Below, one piece after another: positions 17,485-24,236 of a stretch of 38,760 bases of DNA. Location of the stretch: positions 1 through 38,760 of the forward strand of contig NZ_LWQS01000067.1 of assembly GCF_001650695.1 (NCBI RefSeq). Reading direction: 5' to 3'. The translations under genes were made by a program, and so were the position numbers. Numbering within the stretch: position 1 is the first letter of the stretch; the number at the start of each line of letters is the position of its first letter. The DNA is from Chloroflexus islandicus. Its GTDB lineage: Bacteria > Chloroflexota > Chloroflexia > Chloroflexales > Chloroflexaceae. Below the pieces are notes generated by a model, which saw only the letters and a program-made list of their open reading frames with translations, had not been told where the DNA came from and did no database searches.

Positions 17485-18063
17485 ATGCGCGTGATCACCG
17501 GAAAAGCCAAAGGGCATCGCCTGAAAGCGCCGAAAGGGCTTGGCACCCGGCCAATGCTGGATCGAGTCAAAGAGGCGCTCTTTTCCGTGCTGGAAGGGTA
17601 CGGGCCGATTCGCGGCGCCGTGCTCGATCTCTACGCCGGCACCGGCTCGCTCGGCATCGAATGCTTGTCGCGCGGGGCTGACAGCGCCGATTTCGTCGAG
17701 CGCAATGCGCACGTCTGCTCGATCATCGCCGAAAACCTGCGCCATACTCGTTTTGATCAGCAAGCGCGCATCCATCACATGCCGGTTGATCGCTTTTTGC
17801 ACCGTCAGCGCGGCGTTGGACGCTATGATATAATCATTATGGACCCGCCGTATGCTGATCCAGAGATCGAGGCGACCATGCAGCTCGTCGCGAGCAGTGG
17901 CGTTGGCAAAGAGGGCAGTTTGCTGATTGTCGGGCATTCGCCTCGTGTCGTGCTTGCCGATGCGTATCCCGGTCTGCACCGGATCAAATTTCGCCGGCTG
18001 GGAGATTCCTGTTTTTCGATCTACGAACTCGCGACCACCGCTACGCCGGAACAAGAAGGGTAA
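17485..18063 (+). CDS. rsmD: 16S rRNA (guanine(966)-N2)-methyltransferase RsmD
   Basis: RsmD of 192 residues, which methylates G966 of 16S rRNA using S-adenosylmethionine. N-terminal MRVITGKAKGHRLKAP with RPMLDRVKEALFSVL, the cofactor motif LDLYAGTGSLGIECLSRGA, and the catalytic DPPY (in IIIMDPPYADPEIE) are all visible. It is followed by coaD after three bases, a neighbourhood conserved across many bacteria. Confidence 0.95.
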   Translation: MRVITGKAKGHRLKAPKGLGTRPMLDRVKEALFSVLEGYGPIRGAVLDLYAGTGSLGIECLSRGADSADFVERNAHVCSIIAENLRHTRFDQQARIHHMPVDRFLHRQRGVGRYDIIIMDPPYADPEIEATMQLVASSGVGKEGSLLIVGHSPRVVLADAYPGLHRIKFRRLGDSCFSIYELATTATPEQEG

Positions 18064-18066
18064 GCC

Positions 18067-18552
18067 ATGCGCATCGCCATCTATCCCGGCAGTTTCGATC
18101 CGGTCACTTACGCTCACCTTGATATCGCCCGCCGCGCTGCGCGCATCTTCGACCGGGTTATCATGGCCGTTTTCGATCGACCACAAAAGCGGTTGCTGTT
18201 TTCAACCGAAGAGCGCTTGCACTTGTTACGAGCGACAACTGCCGACCTCGCCAATGTGGAAGCGATGAGCTATCATATCCTCACGGTCGAATTCGCGCGT
18301 GAGGTTGGTGCATGCGCCATTGTGCGCGGCCTGCGCGCCGGGAGCGATTTTGAGGCCGAGTTCCAAATGGCGCAGGTCAATCAGACGATCGATCCCGAGA
18401 TTGAAGTGGTGGTGCTGATGGCTGGACGGCCATTCGCGCACATCAGCTCGACGGCTGTGCGTGAAATGGCGAGCCTAGGGCGCGATCCGGTCGAATTTGC
18501 GCCACCGGTGGTTGTGGCGGCCTTACGGGAAAAGTTCGCGCAGAGGGGGTGA
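18067..18552 (+). CDS. coaD: Phosphopantetheine adenylyltransferase
   Basis: CoaD of 161 residues, transferring AMP from ATP to 4'-phosphopantetheine in coenzyme A synthesis. [20 protein letters not shown] contains the nucleotidyl-transferase T-x-x-H motif, here TYAH where most family members have TNGH or similar with glycine. [20 protein letters not shown] and [14 protein letters not shown] complete the signature. Its stop overlaps the GTG of the next gene, so the two are coupled. Confidence 0.95.
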   Translation: MRIAIYPGSFDPVTYAHLDIARRAARIFDRVIMAVFDRPQKRLLFSTEERLHLLRATTADLANVEAMSYHILTVEFAREVGACAIVRGLRAGSDFEAEFQMAQVNQTIDPEIEVVVLMAGRPFAHISSTAVREMASLGRDPVEFAPPVVVAALREKFAQRG

Positions 18553-18983
18553 TCGCCATCGAGCTGGATGATCTGATTGATGAATTGGAAGAAGTGATCG
18601 CTGCCGGGGTTCGCTTGCCCCTCAGCGGCGGGCGCACGCTGATTGATGAAGGTCGCGTGCTCGAGATCATCGACCAGATGCGCACGGTCATTCCCGAAGA
18701 GATCCGGCGCGCCCGCCGGATTATCGCCGAGCAAGAGCAATTGCTCGCTGCTGCGCAAGCCCGCGTGCAAGAGGTGCTGAGCGAACGCGGTCTGTTGGCG
18801 GCGGTTGAAGCAGAACGCGCGCGCTTGCTGCAACAGGCCGAACAAGAAGCCGCTGAGGTGCGCGCCGGCGCTGACGCCTACGCCCGGCAAGTATTGGAAG
18901 AACTCGATGAGCGGCTGAGCAAGTTGCTCACGAGCGTGCGGAATGGCTTGCATGCGCTGGATGAGCGCCAACCGGGCGCTTGA
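18549..18983 (+). CDS. SepIVA/DivIVA-like coiled-coil protein
   Basis: A 144-residue, mostly helical protein. Residues about 40-130 form a long heptad-like helix rich in Glu, Ala, Arg and Gln ([40 protein letters not shown]), resembling the C-terminal part of ATP synthase subunit b and of DivIVA-type proteins. The context coaD - coiled coil - DUF177 - rpmF is shared with actinobacteria, where the corresponding gene belongs to the SepIVA family needed for cell division and envelope growth (established there). A similar role here is inference. GTG start, overlapping coaD by four bases. Confidence 0.7.
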   Translation: MIAIELDDLIDELEEVIAAGVRLPLSGGRTLIDEGRVLEIIDQMRTVIPEEIRRARRIIAEQEQLLAAAQARVQEVLSERGLLAAVEAERARLLQQAEQEAAEVRAGADAYARQVLEELDERLSKLLTSVRNGLHALDERQPGA

Positions 18984-19009
18984 CAACCCGCCACTCTCTC
19001 GCCTATAAT
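18980..19009 (+). promoter_or_regulatory. Strong sigma-70 type promoter for the DUF177-rpmF unit
   Basis: Perfect TTGACA (18980-18985), an 18-base spacer and perfect TATAAT (19004-19009). The -35 hexamer overlaps the stop codon of the upstream coiled-coil gene. Transcription would start near 19016, about 30-40 bases before the first start codon. This is one of the two best promoters on the plus strand of the window. Confidence 0.85.
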
Positions 19010-19044
19010 TTGGCGCTTGTGGCGGGGCCAATGGCGCGCCACTG

Positions 19045-19587
19045 GTGAATGTTATGACAGCTCTACGGTTTAATCTCGCGCAACTGCTGCGCGAAGAGAT
19101 GGGGGCGCGACGTGATATTTCGTTTACCGAGCCATCGCTGCGGCTCGATGACGATTTGACGTTGCGCAATATTAGCGGCCGCCTCCGGTTGACCCGCACG
19201 GCGGCCGGTGTGTACGCACAAGTGACTGTTCACGGCGTTGTCACCCTCACCTGCGTGCGCTCGCTTGAACAGTTCGATTATGAACTTGATCTCGACTTCA
19301 GCGATCAGTTTTACGCTGTGGTCGATGTGGTGAATGGGCACCGATTGCCAAAACCGGTGGAAGATGATCCGTTTATGCTCGATGAGCTGCACCATATCGA
19401 TGTGGGTGAAGCGATTCGTAGCTACGCGCTGATCAGCTTGCCGATGAACCCGGTCGCGCCGGCTTACCGCGACCAACCGGTTAACTATACGGTTGAGTCG
19501 GAAGGCATTGAGGAAGACGACGCTCCAGTCGATGAACGCTTCGCTGCGCTGCGTGAATGGGCGGAGCGACAACGGAACCAAAACTGA
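19045..19587 (+). CDS. DUF177 (YceD) family protein
   Basis: A 180-residue protein of the YceD/DUF177 family, a partner of rpmF in almost all bacteria and linked to 23S rRNA accumulation in plants and E. coli. The central strand with VTLTCVRSLEQFDYELDLDF contains the conserved cysteine after a Leu-Thr; the second conserved segment is VDVGEAIRSYALISLPMNPV-like. The usual C-terminal cysteines are not seen. GTG at 19045 or ATG at 19054 may be used; neither has a strong binding site. Confidence 0.85.
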   Translation: MNVMTALRFNLAQLLREEMGARRDISFTEPSLRLDDDLTLRNISGRLRLTRTAAGVYAQVTVHGVVTLTCVRSLEQFDYELDLDFSDQFYAVVDVVNGHRLPKPVEDDPFMLDELHHIDVGEAIRSYALISLPMNPVAPAYRDQPVNYTVESEGIEEDDAPVDERFAALREWAERQRNQN

Positions 19588-19600
19588 GGAGTAACAAATC

Positions 19601-19786
19601 ATGGGTGCAGTACCGAAGCGAAAAGTATCGCGCCACCGGCGCGGCAACCGGCGGCAGCATCTGGCATTGACACCGCCGGTCATGGTAACTTGCCCGCGCT
19701 GCGGCGAATTGATGCGGGCGCATCGCGCATGCCTGTCGTGCGGTTACTACAAGGGCCGGCAGGTCCTGAAAGTGAACGCTGAGTAG
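19601..19786 (+). CDS. rpmF: 50S ribosomal protein L32 (zinc-binding form)
   Basis: L32 of 61 residues (MGAVPKRKVSRHRRGNRRQH). The four zinc ligands are present as CPRC and CLSC (CxxC-x9-CxxC). GAGGAG precedes the ATG, 13 bases after the DUF177 stop. In most genomes plsX follows; here fabH follows directly after a hairpin. Confidence 0.96.
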   Translation: MGAVPKRKVSRHRRGNRRQHLALTPPVMVTCPRCGELMRAHRACLSCGYYKGRQVLKVNAE

Positions 19787-19830
19787 TCAGTTACGCTTGG
19801 ATCGTGACACGTACAGGGTCCACAGGCATG

Positions 19831-19870
19831 AAGGGGCTGCCTGCCGATCGGATCGGTTTGGCAGCCCTTT
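19831..19870 (+). terminator. Probable intrinsic terminator after rpmF
   Basis: An 11-bp stem with one G-U pair (19831-19841 with 19860-19870), with further CCGATC/GATCGG self-complementarity in its loop, ending in TTT. The T-tract is short, so some read-through into fabH is likely; no separate fabH promoter was found. Confidence 0.55.
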
Positions 19871-19888
19871 ACCGTAGATAGAAAGGCC

Positions 19889-20899
19889 GTGAGGGTGAGC
19901 AGGGAACGTTACGCGGCAGTGATCGGCTGGGGTATGGCCGTCCCCTCGCGCGTGATCACGAATGATGAGCTGGCACAACGGATTGACACCTCTGATGAGT
20001 GGATCCGCACCCGTACCGGCATCCGTGAACGCCGGGTCGCTAGCCCCGGTGAGAGCACATCAACCTTGGCAACCGCCGCCGGACGCGAGGCGCTGGCAAT
20101 GGCGGGAGTCGATGCGGCGACCATTGATACAATCATCGTCGCTACCTGCACCCCTGATCGACCGTTCCCCGCGACCGCCTGCACGGTGCAAGCGAATCTG
20201 AACATCCCACGGGCGACCGCGTTTGATCTAGCAGCAGCCTGTAGCGGCTTCGTCTACGGGCTGACCGTCGCCACGAGCCTGATTAAAAGCGGGGTGAGCC
20301 GCCGCCTCTTGCTGATCGGGGCCGATATCTTTACCCACTATATCAATTGGGATGACCGCAATACCTGCGTCTTGTTTGGCGATGGCGCCGGTGCAGTGGT
20401 GCTAGAAGCGACCGATCAGCCGTTTGGCCTGATCGCTTCCAACCTGAGCGCCGACGGCAACCTCGAAGACCTGATGGCGGTCGATGCCGGCGGCACACGC
20501 ATGCCGCTCACTGCCGAGCTGCTGGCTGAAGGCCGGCAATATGTCTACATGAATGGGCGTGAAATCTTTAAGCACGCCGTGCGTGAGATGAGCGATTCAG
20601 CGATGCAGGTAGTGCAAGCGGCTGGGTTGACGATCGACGATATTGCGCTGGTGATCCCGCACCAAGCCAACGTGCGGATCATTGATGCGGTCGCGCGCCG
20701 GCTCGAAATTCCGCCTGAGCGGGTGATGATCAATCTCGACCGGTATGGCAACACGTCGGCGGCTTCTATTCCGATTGCCCTGTACGAAGCAGCCCAACAG
20801 GGCCGGATTACATCTGGCGACTATGTCTTAGTCACCGCATTTGGCGGCGGCTTAACGTGGGGGTCGGGCGTGGTACGCTGGGGCCGTCCGGCGCAGTAA
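19889..20899 (+). CDS. fabH: 3-oxoacyl-[acyl-carrier-protein] synthase III
   Basis: FabH (KAS III) of 336 residues, starting fatty acid synthesis by condensing acetyl-CoA (or a branched primer) with malonyl-ACP. The catalytic triad is visible: Cys118 in AAACSGF, His258 in IPHQANVRI and Asn288 in RYGNTSAAS. N-terminal SRVITNDELAQRIDTSDEWI is typical. The GTG at 19889 is given; a GTG two codons later sits better behind GAAAGG (19881-19886). The gene is followed by fabD and two SDR genes. Confidence 0.95.
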   Translation: MRVSRERYAAVIGWGMAVPSRVITNDELAQRIDTSDEWIRTRTGIRERRVASPGESTSTLATAAGREALAMAGVDAATIDTIIVATCTPDRPFPATACTVQANLNIPRATAFDLAAACSGFVYGLTVATSLIKSGVSRRLLLIGADIFTHYINWDDRNTCVLFGDGAGAVVLEATDQPFGLIASNLSADGNLEDLMAVDAGGTRMPLTAELLAEGRQYVYMNGREIFKHAVREMSDSAMQVVQAAGLTIDDIALVIPHQANVRIIDAVARRLEIPPERVMINLDRYGNTSAASIPIALYEAAQQGRITSGDYVLVTAFGGGLTWGSGVVRWGRPAQ

Positions 20900-20907
20900 G
20901 GGGTTTG

Positions 20908-20930
20908 CTGGGCCGCAATGAGCGGCCCAG
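20908..20930 (+). terminator. Hairpin between fabH and fabD
   Basis: A perfect 9-bp stem (CTGGGCCGC at 20908-20916, GCGGCCCAG at 20922-20930, loop AATGA) just after the fabH stop. No T-run follows, so it may be a weak terminator or a stability element. The rest of the 130-base gap shows no clear promoter. Confidence 0.4.
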
Positions 20931-21029
20931 AAGCTATAGCGAGCTAACACGGACGATGAGCGGTCACGCTAGCGCAAGAGCCGAGGGGGAGGGCACGGCG
21001 CTGGCAGGGAAGGAGAAGGCGGGCCAACC

Positions 21030-21989
21030 ATGAGCATTGCATGGGTCTTTCCGGGTCAGGGATCGCAGGTAGTTGGCATGGGGCGCGATTTGATCGCGGC
21101 ATCGGCAGCAGCGCGCCAGATTTTTGCCACTGCGGACGAGACGCTTGATTTCGGGTTGAGTGAATTGTGCTTTAGCGGGCCAGAAACCGACCTCACCGCC
21201 ACTGAGAATGCGCAACCGGCGCTCCTCACCACCAGCATGGCCCTCTTAGCCGCGATGCGCGAACTATTGGGCGACCGGCTCGAACCACCGATTGCGGTCG
21301 CCGGCCACAGCCTTGGCGAATATTCGGCCTTGGTTGCAGGCGGTTCGTTGGATTTCACCACGGCGTTGCGCCTCGTGCGCCGCCGGGGTGAATTGATGGC
21401 CGCCGCGCACGATGGCAGCATGGCCGCCGTCATTGGGCTTGATGCCGGCATCCTCGAACAGATCTGCCAAGAGGTCAGTGCGGCGCTGCAACACCACAAC
21501 CAACTGCACGGCACCGTTGTCATCGCCAATTACAATGCCCCTGACCAACTCGTGATCAGCGGCAGTGTGGTGGCTGTGGAACATGCCAGTCTGCTCGCCA
21601 AAAGTCGCGGCGCAAAACGGGTGATTCCCCTCAAAGTCAGCGCAGCCTTCCATTCCCCCTTGATGGTCGAAGCCGCCGAAGGCATGGCACAGGCAATTGC
21701 CAGTGCGACCGTCCGCGATCTAGATATTCCGCTGATTGCCAATGTCACGGCGGAACCGCTCCGCGATGCTGATGATGTGCGGCGCGAGATGGTTGCGCAA
21801 GTAGTAGCGCCGGTACGTTGGATTGCGTCGGTACAGCACATGGTGGCGATGGGGGTCGAAACCTTTGTCGAGATCGGACCGGGGAGAGTGTTGACCGGTT
21901 TGATTCGCCGGATTGCGCCTGCAGCACGCTTGATCAACGTCGCTACCTTCGAGGATGTCCGGGCATTGACGGCCATGCAACCGGTATAG
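21030..21989 (+). CDS. fabD: Malonyl-CoA:ACP transacylase
   Basis: FabD of 319 residues, moving malonate from CoA to acyl carrier protein. The N-terminal VFPGQGSQVVGMGRDL, the nucleophile serine in GHSLGEYSALVAGG, and the catalytic histidine in AAFHSPLM are all seen. It sits between fabH and fabG; no acpP gene is found nearby. GGAG-like sequence (GGAGAAGG) lies upstream of the ATG at a loose spacing. Confidence 0.95.
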   Translation: MSIAWVFPGQGSQVVGMGRDLIAASAAARQIFATADETLDFGLSELCFSGPETDLTATENAQPALLTTSMALLAAMRELLGDRLEPPIAVAGHSLGEYSALVAGGSLDFTTALRLVRRRGELMAAAHDGSMAAVIGLDAGILEQICQEVSAALQHHNQLHGTVVIANYNAPDQLVISGSVVAVEHASLLAKSRGAKRVIPLKVSAAFHSPLMVEAAEGMAQAIASATVRDLDIPLIANVTAEPLRDADDVRREMVAQVVAPVRWIASVQHMVAMGVETFVEIGPGRVLTGLIRRIAPAARLINVATFEDVRALTAMQPV

Positions 21990-21997
21990 AGAGTGCT

Positions 21998-22744
21998 ATG
22001 GAATTGCAGGGGCAGGTTGCGATTATTACCGGTGGCGCGCGCGGGATCGGGCGCGCCACAACCATTGAGCTGGCTGCTGCCGGGGCGCGCGTATTGATCA
22101 ACTATCAGCGGAGCGCCTCGGCGGCTGAAGCTTTGGCGGCTGAAATTGTCGCCAATGGCGGTGATGCGTTCGCTTATCAAGCCAACGTTACCGATGAGCA
22201 GGCAGTGGCAAGCATGGTGCAAGCAGCATTAGAACGCTGGGGCCGGATCGACGTGTTGGTAAATAACGCTGGCATCACTGCCGATGCGCCACTGGCCCGC
22301 CTGCGCCCTGAGCAATGGCAACAGGTGATTGAAACCGATCTGACCTCAGTCTTTCTCTGTTGCCGCGCTGCGGTACCAATCATGCGCGCCGCCGGCTATG
22401 GCCGGATCGTGTCAGTCAGTTCGCTGGCGGCGCTGGCCGGCAATGTCGGCCAAACGAATTATGCCGCCGCCAAAGCCGGCATTATCGGCTTGAGCCGCTC
22501 GCTCGCCCGTGAAGTCGCCCGAGACGGCATTACCGTCAATGTCGTCGCTCCCGGTTATATCGAAACCGATATGGTGGAAACCGTGCCGGAAGCGTTACGA
22601 GCATGGGCGTTGCAAGCGATCGCGTTGGGCCGGTTTGGCCGGCCCGAAGAGGTCGCTGCCGCCATCCGGTTTCTCGTCTCGCCACGCGCCTCGTACATTA
22701 CCGGCCATGTCTTGACCATCGACGGCGGTTGGGTGATGCCGTAA
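21998..22744 (+). CDS. fabG: 3-oxoacyl-[acyl-carrier-protein] reductase
   Basis: A 248-residue short-chain dehydrogenase, most likely the NADPH-dependent beta-ketoacyl-ACP reductase of fatty acid synthesis. Cofactor loop TGGARGIG at residues 11-18, NNAG at 89-92, catalytic Ser142, Tyr155 and Lys159 (NYAAAKAG). The usual tetrad asparagine is aspartate here (ETDLTS, Asp114). I start at ATG 21998, where the family begins; the same frame is open upstream but that region lies inside fabD. A paralogue follows immediately. Confidence 0.9.
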   Translation: MELQGQVAIITGGARGIGRATTIELAAAGARVLINYQRSASAAEALAAEIVANGGDAFAYQANVTDEQAVASMVQAALERWGRIDVLVNNAGITADAPLARLRPEQWQQVIETDLTSVFLCCRAAVPIMRAAGYGRIVSVSSLAALAGNVGQTNYAAAKAGIIGLSRSLAREVARDGITVNVVAPGYIETDMVETVPEALRAWALQAIALGRFGRPEEVAAAIRFLVSPRASYITGHVLTIDGGWVMP

Positions 22745-22792
22745 GGTTGTTGCACCGCAATGACTGCACCACGGAACGGGATAGAAGCAACT

Positions 22793-23542
22793 ATGATCGA
22801 CTTCACCGGACAAGTAGCAATCGTTACCGGCGGGTCGGGAGGGATCGGGCAAGCGATTGTGCGCGGCCTTGCCCGGTATGGCGCGCGGGTGTTGGTAGGA
22901 TACCATCACGACGAGCCTGCTGCGGCCAGCATTGTCGCCGTGGCCCAATCGCTTGGCAGCGACGCCGCAGCACTGGCGATCGATGTCCGCGAAGTTGACA
23001 GTGGGCCTGCGTTGGTGAATGCGGCACTCGAGCGGTGGGGCCAGCTTGATATCTTGATCAACAGTGCCGGGATCGCCGATTATGGCCCGCTGAGCGAGAT
23101 GAGCAGCGAGCGTTGGCGCCAAACGATCCAAACCAACCTGAGCGGGGTCTATCACACCTGCCGCGCTGCACTGCGCCCGATGATGCAACAGCGCTACGGA
23201 CGGATCATCAATGTGGCGGCACTCTACGGATCCTCTGGCTTTCCCGGCCAAGCCGACTTTGCCGCGGCAGCCGGCGGGATCATCGGGCTGACACGCGCTT
23301 TAGCCCGTGAAGCGGCGCCGTGGCAGATCACCGTCAACGCGGTTGCACCGGGAATGATCGAAACAGATCTCGTACAGGCCATTCCCAAACCGATCCAAGA
23401 GTGGAGCGCGAATATCATCGCGTTACGCCGGTTGGGGAAACCAGAAGAGGTCGCCGCCGCCGTGCTCTTCCTTGCGTCGCCGGCAGCATCGTATATCACC
23501 GGACAGACGCTGGCCGTCGATGGCGGCTGGACGATGGCGTAG
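22793..23542 (+). CDS. FabG-like SDR protein lacking the catalytic residues
   Basis: A 249-residue paralogue of the preceding fabG, alignable without gaps around the active site. The cofactor loop TGGSGGIG (residues 12-19) and the tetrad Asn115 are kept. The catalytic serine, tyrosine and lysine are replaced by Ala143, Phe156 and Ala160 (ADFAAAAGG where the active enzyme has TNYAAAKAG). The frame is intact and has normal codon use, so it is not a decaying gene. It probably cannot reduce ketones and may act as a structural or regulatory partner of FabG. Start at 22793 is by family alignment; ATG 22760 is an alternative. Confidence 0.85.
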   Translation: MIDFTGQVAIVTGGSGGIGQAIVRGLARYGARVLVGYHHDEPAAASIVAVAQSLGSDAAALAIDVREVDSGPALVNAALERWGQLDILINSAGIADYGPLSEMSSERWRQTIQTNLSGVYHTCRAALRPMMQQRYGRIINVAALYGSSGFPGQADFAAAAGGIIGLTRALAREAAPWQITVNAVAPGMIETDLVQAIPKPIQEWSANIIALRRLGKPEEVAAAVLFLASPAASYITGQTLAVDGGWTMA

Positions 23543-23570
23543 GGGTACAGCGTTCCCCCGATGCCAGCAT

Positions 23571-23603
23571 AAAAACGCAGATGCGGTAGTTGCCTACCGC
23601 ATC
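23571..23603 (-). terminator. Intrinsic terminator of the minus-strand RNA
   Basis: Read on the minus strand: a perfect 10-bp stem (GATGCGGTAG / CTACCGCATC) with tetraloop GCAA, then TGCG and five Ts. On the plus strand no T-run follows, so it works for minus-strand transcription only. No protein gene lies on the minus strand within 600 bases upstream of it, which is why it points to an RNA gene. Confidence 0.85.
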
Positions 23604-24081
23604 GCGACTAAACGGATCAACTTAATTACCCGCCTACGTTAAACCCTCTCGGAAACCAACCGCCTCGAGAGTTCACCAGAGCGGCAAGAAGGTTCCAAAC
23701 CACCGTACCCTCACAGATCCTTTAGCTGCTCCGCCTTCAGCAGATGATGCGCCGGGCTAGCTTTTGCTATTGGATTATCTCACCATCTAGCGTGGGACAG
23801 CAGCTCCTTCTTACCCAACGCGGTGAGTTTGTTTGGGAGGCAACTGTACGGCTCGCAGAGCATCCGATTACTCAGCAGTAATCTGGCGCTTGTCTGTTCG
23901 TCTCCCCGACCCCATCATCCTTACCTTCTTTTGCGATGGTGGTCGTTTCCCCGAACTTACGCTTCATCTCTCCAGACTTACCCACACATAACTCTTTACA
24001 TTAGAGGTGAAGCGCTTGCTTTCCGGTTGCACGTAAGTGGTTGGTTCCTCCTTCCGGTTTCTGATGTTCTCTCGAGGCTAC
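23571..24081 (-). ncRNA. Structured non-coding RNA of about 510 nt, family unknown
   Basis: A promoter (24088-24116) and an intrinsic terminator (23571-23603) frame a region without a credible protein gene. Strong complementarities on the minus strand: a 10-bp helix joins the two ends (24069-24078 with 23662-23671); a second joins 24039-24048 with 23651-23661 (one bulge), and its order relative to the first makes a pseudoknot; local helices include 23866-23872 with 23877-23883 (loop of four), 23907-23916 with 23935-23945 (one bulged A, continued by GTTCG/CGAAC across a purine loop), and 23960-23966 with 24008-24014. The topology recalls RNase P or tmRNA, but their conserved sequences are not seen. 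Identity unknown. Confidence 0.75.
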
Positions 24082-24087
24082 GGCCTT

Positions 24088-24116
24088 ATCATAGCACTCT
24101 GAAGGCCAAGAATCAA
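24088..24116 (-). promoter_or_regulatory. Promoter of the minus-strand RNA
   Basis: On the minus strand: TTGATT (24116-24111), a 17-base spacer and TATGAT (24093-24088). Matches are four and five of six to the sigma-70 hexamers with ideal spacing. Transcription would begin near 24081, just before the 5' arm of the long-range helix of the RNA. Confidence 0.75.
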
Positions 24117-24142
24117 GTACTTAATCGTAACTTAACGATGAT

Positions 24143-24162
24143 AAAACACAATTCTTTGTGCT
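24143..24162 (-). terminator. Weak terminator candidate after the carotenoid gene
   Basis: On the minus strand: a 7-bp A/T-rich stem with one G-U pair (AGCACAA / TTGTGTT, loop AGAA) followed by TT and an A/T-rich run. It lies between the desaturase gene and the RNA promoter, where a terminator would be expected, but the stem is weak. Confidence 0.35.
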
Positions 24163-24236
24163 ATCAGCCATCGCAGGGTTAAAAAGCTATTAAATATTCG
24201 TCAGACACACCTACAGAAGTGTAAAGTGTTTCTTGT

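Noticed and set aside
21818-21997. Upstream extension of fabG inside fabD
   Set aside because: The frame is open, but the extra 60 residues lie within fabD, match no SDR, and the family start is at 21998.
23571-24081. Identification of the RNA as RNase P RNA, tmRNA, SRP RNA, or a group I or II intron
   Set aside because: Size and pseudoknot fit RNase P or tmRNA, but the RNase P core sequences, a tRNA-like end with tag frame, the SRP tetraloop domain, and an intron domain V were each looked for and not found. CCGTAC/GTACGG pairs are too far apart for domain V.
23823-24182. A 119-codon plus-strand open frame in the RNA region
   Set aside because: It runs antisense through the helices of the minus-strand RNA, has no ribosome binding site, no family resemblance and unusual amino acid use (rich in Ser, Leu, Pro, Tyr). 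It is most likely a chance frame.
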